DNA of 5,886 nucleotides from Clostridiales bacterium (lineage in GTDB: Bacteria; Bacillota; Clostridia; Saccharofermentanales; UBA5734). The DNA lies in the NCBI GenBank assembly GCA_007133255.1, contig SLMY01000067.1:1-5886 (forward strand), given 5' to 3'. Made by a program: the position numbers and the translations under genes. A model generated the notes under the pieces. That model was not told where the DNA came from and did no database searches. It was given only the letters and a program-made list of their open reading frames with translations. Shown here piece by piece: positions 1 to 3,573 of this stretch (its first letter is position 1; every line of letters begins with the position of its first letter).

Positions 1-32
1 ACATTCGGCAAACCAACTATTCCCAGACGCAT
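1..32 (-). CDS. ychF: YchF/EngD/OLA1-family ATPase, N-terminal fragment
   Basis: Read on the minus strand from an ATG at 32-30, the codons give MRLGIVGLPNV, and the gene leaves the window at base 1. This is the characteristic start of YchF, a TRAFAC-class P-loop protein (Obg family, often ATP-preferring) that binds ribosomes and is linked to stress responses and translation. Only the first residues of the G1/Walker A loop (GLPNVGKS in the family) are visible, so the catalytic part cannot be checked. A perfect AGGAGG lies at 40-45 on the minus strand, 7 nt before the ATG, and fixes the start. A good promoter lies just upstream (62-90). The gene is divergent from comM. The fragment is short, but this N-terminus is very distinctive; other Obg-family GTPases begin differently. 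Confidence 0.88.
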   Translation of the reverse strand, partial: MRLGIVGLPN

Positions 33-39
33 GCTCTAA

Positions 40-45
40 CCTCCT
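40..45 (-). promoter_or_regulatory. Ribosome binding site of ychF
   Basis: The plus strand reads CCTCCT, which is AGGAGG on the minus strand, a full match to the anti-Shine-Dalgarno core. It lies 7 nt before the ATG at 32-30. It matters because it confirms that the 11 codons at the window edge are a real gene start. Confidence 0.9.
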
Positions 46-61
46 AGACATAAACAGACAC

Positions 62-90
62 ATTATCGCAGATATTCACTTAACTGGCAA
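62..90 (-). promoter_or_regulatory. Predicted sigma-70/SigA promoter of ychF
   Basis: On the minus strand a -35 hexamer TTGCCA (85-90, 5 of 6 to TTGACA) and a -10 hexamer GATAAT (62-67, 5 of 6 to TATAAT) are separated by exactly 17 bp. Transcription would start near base 55, giving a leader of about 22 nt with the AGGAGG inside it. The spacing to the gene is ideal. It is predicted from sequence only. Confidence 0.7.
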
Positions 91-112
91 TCACAAATAT
101 ATCGTCTGCGGG

Positions 113-156
113 TTTGGCTTTCATTTGGCTCCATCTGACAGCCATCTGACTTTGCT
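113..156. repeat. 11-bp-phased direct repeats upstream of comM, possible operator
   Basis: TTTGGCT occurs at 113-119 and 124-130, and CCATCTGAC at 131-139 and 142-150. Both pairs have an 11-bp period and abut each other. A short inverted repeat TGGCT (126-130) / AGCCA (140-144) overlaps them. An 11-bp period places copies on nearly the same face of the helix, as expected for a cooperatively bound operator. The second pair overlaps the candidate comM -35 at 146-151. The repeats are seen directly; the operator role is inferred. Confidence 0.5.
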
Positions 157-174
157 GTGAAATTTATACATAAT
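146..174 (+). promoter_or_regulatory. Candidate distal promoter of comM
   Basis: A -35 of CTGACT (146-151, 4 of 6) and a -10 of CATAAT (169-174, 5 of 6) are 17 bp apart, predicting a start near 181. An alternative -10, TATACA, overlaps at 165-170. The -35 is weak and lies in the second CCATCTGAC repeat, so the promoter may depend on a regulator. It would give a structured leader of about 188 nt. Confidence 0.4.
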
Positions 175-190
175 CAAGGTATCTCAACAC

Positions 191-218
191 GATCAGACTG
201 GCTTCATACCAGCTGATT
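191..218 (+). other. Hairpin in the comM leader (upstream stem-loop)
   Basis: ATCAG (192-196), a bulged A (197) and CTGG (198-201) pair with CCAG (209-212) and CTGAT (213-217) around a 7-nt loop. That is nine Watson-Crick pairs plus a possible outer G-T pair (191 with 218). No T run follows on either strand, so it does not look like an intrinsic terminator. It could be an RNA structure in the leader or a DNA palindrome bound by a regulator. Confidence 0.5.
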
Positions 219-243
219 TACGATAAAATCAACATTTTTGCCG

Positions 244-265
244 GATAGTTGTAACTGATAGTTGT
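244..265 (+). repeat. 9-bp direct repeat GATAGTTGT, 13-bp period
   Basis: GATAGTTGT occurs at 244-252 and again at 257-265, separated by AACT. It begins a G/T-rich stretch with repeated TTGT and TTTG words that runs to about 291. No function can be assigned; a small duplication is the simplest explanation. Confidence 0.55.
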
Positions 266-305
266 TTGTGTCGGTTGATTGTTTGTTTTGTCTAGTGGCC
301 GCAAG

Positions 306-345
306 GCTTGTGAACCCGTCAGCTTGCTATACTTTGGTTACAAGC
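306..345 (+). other. Hairpin just upstream of the comM ribosome site
   Basis: GCTTGT (306-311) pairs with ACAAGC (340-345). After a bulged G (312), AACC (313-316) pairs with GGTT (336-339). This gives ten pairs around a 19-nt loop (317-335). The structure ends 9 nt before the AGGGGG ribosome site, so it could influence ribosome access if the long leader is made. The loop contains the TGCTATACT extended -10 candidate. Transcripts starting there would lack the 5' arm, so the two readings are alternatives. Confidence 0.45.
325..333 (+). promoter_or_regulatory. Candidate proximal extended -10 promoter of comM
   Basis: TGCTATACT is a TGn extension followed by TATACT (5 of 6 to TATAAT). A start near 340 would give a leader of about 29 nt containing the AGGGGG ribosome site. 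No good -35 is found at normal spacing (TTGTGA at 308-313 is only 14 bp away), as is tolerated for extended -10 promoters. A promoter here would also mean that the in-frame TTG at 279 is not on the transcript. Confidence 0.4.
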
Positions 346-354
346 GTTTTGGTC

Positions 355-360
355 AGGGGG
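355..360 (+). promoter_or_regulatory. Ribosome binding site that fixes the comM start
   Basis: AGGGGG lies 8 nt before the ATG at 369 and matches AGGAGG at 5 of 6 positions. The open frame extends upstream to a TTG at 279, but that codon has no comparable site, so this one decides the start. Confidence 0.75.
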
Positions 361-368
361 CATTTTTC

Positions 369-2060
369 ATGAACAGCATACAGTGCGGACAAATCTTTTC
401 CGCGGCACTCCATGGCATTGATGGTGTTGTGGTTGACATTGAGGTAACGATTCTGCCGGGATTGCCCGGTTTTGAGATTGTGGGTCTGGGCGACTCAGCG
501 GTACGTGAGTCGAGAAACCGCGTGCATGCGGCTTTGCGCAACAGTGGTTATATGTTCCCGTCGGCAAAAGTAACCGCCAGCTACGCGCCGGCCTGGCTTC
601 ATAAAACAGGCTCCGCTTTTGATCTGCCGCTGGCTCTGGCCGTTCTGGCCGCGTCAGGTCAGCTGAAGCTACCAGATTCTCCTGTCTGCGCTTTTGGTGA
701 GCTGAGTCTGACAGGTGAGATCAGACCGGTACCAGGCGTAATCTGCCGGCTGGCGGCTTGCCGTGAACGTGCTTATTCAATGTTGATCCTGCCTGAAGAT
801 AACGCTGCGGAAGGATCTGTTTTTTCTGATTTACCTTTATATATGGCTGCCCACCTGAGTCAGATTACAGCCTATTTCGCCGACAAAAACCAAAATACAA
901 AGCGATCGTCAAAAAAGAATCAGCCGCCTTTGATCAACAAACAGAAAAGCCGGACTCAGATGGCCCGACTACAGGTTAATCAGAAATGTAATCATCAGCC
1001 GCAGGTCAGTCAATTGCCTGATCTTTCCCAGATCGCCGGCCAGAAACAGGCGATTCGGGCCTTGCAGCTTGCGGCGGCCGGCTGGCATCATCTGTTGATG
1101 CTGGGTTCACCAGGATGCGGTAAAACAACTCTGGCCAGAACCCTGCCGGCTTTGCTGCCGCCGCTCAATAATGAACAAGCCTTAACAGTAACCCGGATTC
1201 ACAGCGCTGCCGGACGGCTGACAACGCAGGGCCTTATAACCGAACATCCATTCCGGATGCCCCATCACAGTATCAGCCGCGCCGCCTTGATTGGCGGTGG
1301 TCTGGTACCGGTTCCCGGTGAAGTCAGCATGGCACACCAGGGCATTCTTTTTCTCGATGAACTGACCGCTTTCGATCCGGCCGCGCTCGACGCCATGCGT
1401 CAGCCGCTCGAGGAACAGCAGGTCCATTTATACCGGCTGAACCACAGCTTTATTTACCCGGCTGATTTCCTGCTGATCGCCGCGGCAAATCCTTGCCGCT
1501 GCGGTGAGTATCTTGAGCCTGACAGTTCCTGTACCTGCACACCGGAACAAGTTAAACGATATCTTGGCAAAATCAGCGGTCCTTTACTGGACCGGTTTGA
1601 TGTGGTTATTGAGATGTCACGCCTGAAACCCTATCAGCTGATGCAAAGTGTCCTGAGCGGCAAACAAGGAGAACGGCATCCGCATGAAGCGGCCAAAGCA
1701 AATGAAGGCAATAAAACATCTGATAATTGCTCAGAAGATGATCCGCTTGCAGCCTCATCCGCGGCCATACATAAGAAGGTATATGCCTGCCATCAACTGC
1801 AAAAGGAAAGAAGCCTGCGTTTTGAGCCGGTGCCAAGACTGAACGCCAGAATCGGCAGTGATCGACTGGCTGAAAAACTGGATATACCGCGTCATCTGAT
1901 CCGCTATACAGCCGACCTGGCACAGATTTTTAAGCTGACTGCCCGAAGTTATCAGAAAGTACTTCGCCTGGCCAGAACCATCGCTGATTACGACCAGAAC
2001 CTTGAGATGAGAAAAGACCATATAGATGAGGCCTTACAGTATAGACTCAGAACAAAATGA
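369..2060 (+). CDS. comM: YifB/ComM family magnesium chelatase-like AAA+ ATPase
   Basis: A 563-residue cytoplasmic AAA+ ATPase. In Vibrio, ComM is a hexameric helicase that drives branch migration during natural transformation; its role in Bacillota is less clear, because RadA does this job in pneumococcus. The N-terminal ChlI-like domain (about 1-170) has the GLPGFEIVGLGDSAVRESR block (31-49) and GSAFDLP (81-87). The AAA+ core follows: Walker A GSPGCGKT (246-253), PFRMPHHS (294-301), Walker B ILFLDE (326-331), AAANPC (371-376), a CxC...CxC cluster (Cys376, 378, 388, 390) and GPLLDRFD (404-411). The C-terminal Mg-chelatase helical domain includes LNARIG (491-496) and the LTARSYQKVLRLARTIAD stretch (523-540). 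The protein is longer than the usual ~510 residues because of an Asn/Gln/Lys-rich linker (about 172-218) and an insert (about 431-466). The ATG at 369 is preferred over TTG 279 because of its AGGGGG and because family similarity begins here. dprA follows after 57 bp without a terminator, suggesting an operon. Confidence 0.95.
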   Translation: MNSIQCGQIFSAALHGIDGVVVDIEVTILPGLPGFEIVGLGDSAVRESRNRVHAALRNSGYMFPSAKVTASYAPAWLHKTGSAFDLPLALAVLAASGQLKLPDSPVCAFGELSLTGEIRPVPGVICRLAACRERAYSMLILPEDNAAEGSVFSDLPLYMAAHLSQITAYFADKNQNTKRSSKKNQPPLINKQKSRTQMARLQVNQKCNHQPQVSQLPDLSQIAGQKQAIRALQLAAAGWHHLLMLGSPGCGKTTLARTLPALLPPLNNEQALTVTRIHSAAGRLTTQGLITEHPFRMPHHSISRAALIGGGLVPVPGEVSMAHQGILFLDELTAFDPAALDAMRQPLEEQQVHLYRLNHSFIYPADFLLIAAANPCRCGEYLEPDSSCTCTPEQVKRYLGKISGPLLDRFDVVIEMSRLKPYQLMQSVLSGKQGERHPHEAAKANEGNKTSDNCSEDDPLAASSAAIHKKVYACHQLQKERSLRFEPVPRLNARIGSDRLAEKLDIPRHLIRYTADLAQIFKLTARSYQKVLRLARTIADYDQNLEMRKDHIDEALQYRLRTK

Positions 2061-2102
2061 ACGACTTCATAACAGATTCAGAATAAATTGAATGACTTCA
2101 TA
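2041..2102 (+). repeat. 31-bp imperfect tandem duplication across the comM stop
   Basis: Bases 2041-2071 and 2072-2102 are contiguous copies of one 31-bp unit and match at 26 of 31 positions. Four of the five differences are C/T transitions; the fifth is A/T. The first copy carries the last comM codons and its TGA (2058-2060). The second copy lies in another frame because 31 is not a multiple of three, and supplies the TTG at 2088 that extends the dprA frame upstream. TGAA(C/T)GACTTCATA is the best-conserved block. Confidence 0.8.
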
Positions 2103-2105
2103 GAA

Positions 2106-2111
2106 AAGGCG
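2106..2111 (+). promoter_or_regulatory. Ribosome binding site that fixes the dprA start
   Basis: AAGGCG matches AAGGAG at 5 of 6 positions and lies 6 nt before the ATG at 2118. The alternative TTG at 2088 has only AT-rich sequence upstream and falls in the duplicated 31-bp unit, so 2118 is the better start. The site is moderate, so some coupling to comM translation is possible. Confidence 0.6.
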
Positions 2112-2117
2112 AAGATA

Positions 2118-3479
2118 ATGAAACAACAATTGAATCACAGCCTGAAAGCCTGCCTCATGCTTTCCGCGCTTAGAGAAAAGATGAAGCTGCGCCGGTCTTT
2201 CTGGCTTGAGACTTTTCAGCTGGAGTCGCAATTCCTGAGCCTGGCGGACAGCGATTTGCTGCGAAACCCGGGCGAAGCGTCGCGGCATCACCTGTTTTCC
2301 AAAGTTAAAGAGGAGTCAAAGCAGGCCCTGATCAGGGCCTTGAGCAGCGATGCCTTGCGGCAAAAACTGCGCCGGCAGGAGCAGGATGCCGCGGCGCACA
2401 ATATAAACGCGGTCAGCTGGTTAAGTCCTTACTATCCTGATCGGCTGCTTCACATCAGCAGTTACCCGCTTGTCTTATACTATCGCGGCAACCTGCCGCT
2501 GCAGGCTTTAAGCCAGATGAACGCAGTCACTGTTGTTGGCACAAGAAAACCCTCATATTATGGTCGGCAGGTTGTACAGCAGATGACCGCGGACTGGTGT
2601 AAGAAGGGACTGATCTGTGTCAGCGGACTGGCACGCGGAATTGACGGGCTGGCCCATCAGACAGCGGTAGAAAAAGATGCGCCAACCATTGCTGTTCTGG
2701 CAAACGGACTTGATATCGTCTATCCGCCAGAACACCTGAAACTTTATGAACAACTGCTGAAAAAAGGAATGGCCCTCAGTGAGCATCCACCTGGCCAAAA
2801 ACCACTGCGGCAGCATTTTCCAACACGTAACCGAATTCTGAGTGGTCTTTGCCAGGCCGTTGTTGTGATTGAAGCTGCTGAAAAAAGCGGCAGTCTGATT
2901 ACAGCGGAATTCGCGGCAGATCAGGGAAGAGACGTTTTCGCTGTTCCGGGCACTATTTTTTCGGCCGGAAGCAGAGGCTGCAATCTTCTGATCAAAGACG
3001 GCGCCGCTATGCTGCTTAGTCCCGATGATCTCTACACGGTATATGAATTATCTGAATCAGACAGTCTGATCGGAAGCGAAGAAGCAAAAGCAGCTGTGCC
3101 TTTTATTAAAAGCTTCAGCCAGCAGCAGCTTGATTCTGAGATACCTGTCAACCAGCAGCAGCCTGATTCCGAGACACCTGTCAACCAGCGGCAGCTTGCT
3201 TTTGAGACAGTTATCGGCCGGCAGCAGCCTGATTCTGAGAGATCTGTCAGCCAGCGGCAGCCTGATTCAGATCAACAGGGTGGTTGTAACCGATTTAAAA
3301 CAGACAGCGATCACGACATGTCAGCAATCAAGGACGTGCTGCGGGCCTGTCCGCTGACAATCAGCACGATTTGCGCCGAAACTGGTTTAAGCCCTTCAAA
3401 ATGCGCGATTTTACTAACTCAAATGGAGCTTTCTGGACAGGTTATTTTAGAAAGAGGCCATTATTCTTTGACAGAATGA
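2118..3479 (+). CDS. dprA: DNA processing protein DprA (Smf) with a repeat-containing linker
   Basis: A 453-residue DprA, which binds incoming single-stranded DNA in the cytoplasm during natural transformation and loads RecA onto it. Residues 1-95 hold the position of the usual SAM/HhH domain but are strongly diverged. LSPYYPDRLL (102-111) and LVLYYRGNL (118-126) lead into the Rossmann fold. Core motifs are all present: VVGTRKPS (139-146), SGLARGID (169-176), LANGLDIVYP (194-203), FPTRNRILSGL (234-244), KSGSLITA (256-263), GRDVFAVPG (270-278) and GCNLLIKDGA (287-296). Residues 335-385 are an 11-residue tandem repeat. The C-terminal DprA winged helix follows (about 401-453). Many DprA proteins are 280-370 residues, so the extra length is mainly the linker. 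The start is chosen from AAGGCG at 2106; the TTG at 2088 lies in a duplicated segment. It probably shares a transcript with comM. The topA -35 lies in its last codons. Confidence 0.95.
   Translation: MKQQLNHSLKACLMLSALREKMKLRRSFWLETFQLESQFLSLADSDLLRNPGEASRHHLFSKVKEESKQALIRALSSDALRQKLRRQEQDAAAHNINAVSWLSPYYPDRLLHISSYPLVLYYRGNLPLQALSQMNAVTVVGTRKPSYYGRQVVQQMTADWCKKGLICVSGLARGIDGLAHQTAVEKDAPTIAVLANGLDIVYPPEHLKLYEQLLKKGMALSEHPPGQKPLRQHFPTRNRILSGLCQAVVVIEAAEKSGSLITAEFAADQGRDVFAVPGTIFSAGSRGCNLLIKDGAAMLLSPDDLYTVYELSESDSLIGSEEAKAAVPFIKSFSQQQLDSEIPVNQQQPDSETPVNQRQLAFETVIGRQQPDSERSVSQRQPDSDQQGGCNRFKTDSDHDMSAIKDVLRACPLTISTICAETGLSPSKCAILLTQMELSGQVILERGHYSLTE
3120..3272 (+). repeat. 33-bp minisatellite in the DprA interdomain linker
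   Basis: Four full 33-bp units (3120-3152, 3153-3185, 3186-3218, 3219-3251) and a partial fifth (3252-3272) encode 11-residue units of the form [QR][QR]Q-[LP]-[DA]-[SF]-E-x-x-[VI]-x, for example QQQLDSEIPVN, QQQPDSETPVN and RQQPDSERSVS. Because the unit is a multiple of three, copy-number change keeps the frame. It lies between the Rossmann core and the winged helix and should be a flexible, hydrophilic tether. Unit 3 (QRQLAFETVIG) is the most diverged. Confidence 0.92.
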
Positions 3480-3498
3480 ACCTTTTTCTGTATATAAT
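3468..3498 (+). promoter_or_regulatory. Predicted topA promoter overlapping the end of dprA
   Basis: A perfect TTGACA (3468-3473) lies in the last dprA codons, and a perfect TATAAT lies at 3493-3498. They are separated by 19 bp rather than the preferred 17. An overlapping TATATA (3491-3496, 4 of 6) would give 17 bp. The start is predicted near 3505, giving a leader of about 69 nt. This lets topA be expressed independently of comM-dprA. Long spacers are known to make promoters sensitive to DNA twist, which would suit a topoisomerase gene, but that link is inferred. Confidence 0.75.
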
Positions 3499-3503
3499 GG
3501 TAC

Positions 3504-3540
3504 AACAGTCGCCTGATGACTAACAAAAAAAGTGACTGTT
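3504..3540 (+). other. Stem-loop at the 5' end of the topA leader
   Basis: AACAGTCGC (3504-3512) pairs with GTGACTGTT (3532-3540), giving nine pairs including one G-U, around a 19-nt loop ending in seven A residues. No T run follows, so it is not an intrinsic terminator. The predicted start (about 3505) puts the stem at the very 5' end of the mRNA, where such stems often protect against decay. Alternatively it is an inverted-repeat operator. Confidence 0.5.
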
Positions 3541-3573
3541 AAAGCTAAATAAACAGGAAGAGGTTATAAGTGC

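Larger units (their letters stand above)
33..368. other. Divergent intergenic region between ychF and comM
   Basis: This 336-bp stretch holds no convincing gene. From left to right it contains the ychF ribosome site and promoter, phased direct repeats (113-156), a candidate comM promoter (146-174), a hairpin (191-218), a 9-bp direct repeat (244-265), a G/T-rich tract on the plus strand (about 248-291), a second hairpin (306-345) with a candidate extended -10 in its loop, and the comM ribosome site (355-360). If the 146-174 promoter is used, comM mRNA has a leader of about 188 nt, long for a gene of this type. I recognised no known riboswitch or T-box. Confidence 0.75.

Noticed and set aside
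191..218. Intrinsic terminator in the ychF-comM gap
   Set aside because: There is no T tract on either side, and the flanking genes diverge, so no gene ends here.
279..368. TTG-initiated 30-residue N-terminal extension of ComM
   Set aside because: There is no ribosome site before 279 and no family-like sequence in the extension. AGGGGG lies at the right distance from ATG 369, where YifB similarity begins.
2088..2117. TTG start for DprA ten codons upstream
   Set aside because: It lies in the second copy of the 31-bp duplication and lacks a Shine-Dalgarno sequence; ATG 2118 has AAGGCG 6 nt upstream.
1182..2291. Several minus-strand open frames of 74-105 codons opposite comM and early dprA
   Set aside because: They are antisense shadows of strongly conserved coding sequence with no recognisable protein or ribosome site.
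3120..3272. CRISPR-like array
   Set aside because: The units are contiguous without spacers, diverged, and code in frame within DprA.
3130..3357. Overlapping 75-codon plus-strand frame rich in Ser and Leu within dprA
   Set aside because: It stays open only because the 33-bp repeat keeps its alternative frame stop-free. It has no ribosome site and is embedded in a convincing dprA.
3504..3540. Intrinsic terminator between dprA and topA
   Set aside because: The stem is followed by AAAGCTAAAT rather than a T run, the loop is long, and it lies downstream of a strong promoter for topA.
3570..3572. GTG just before the topA ATG as an alternative start
   Set aside because: It is out of frame with topA; the ATG at 3574 begins the classic SKYLVIVESPAKAKT sequence.
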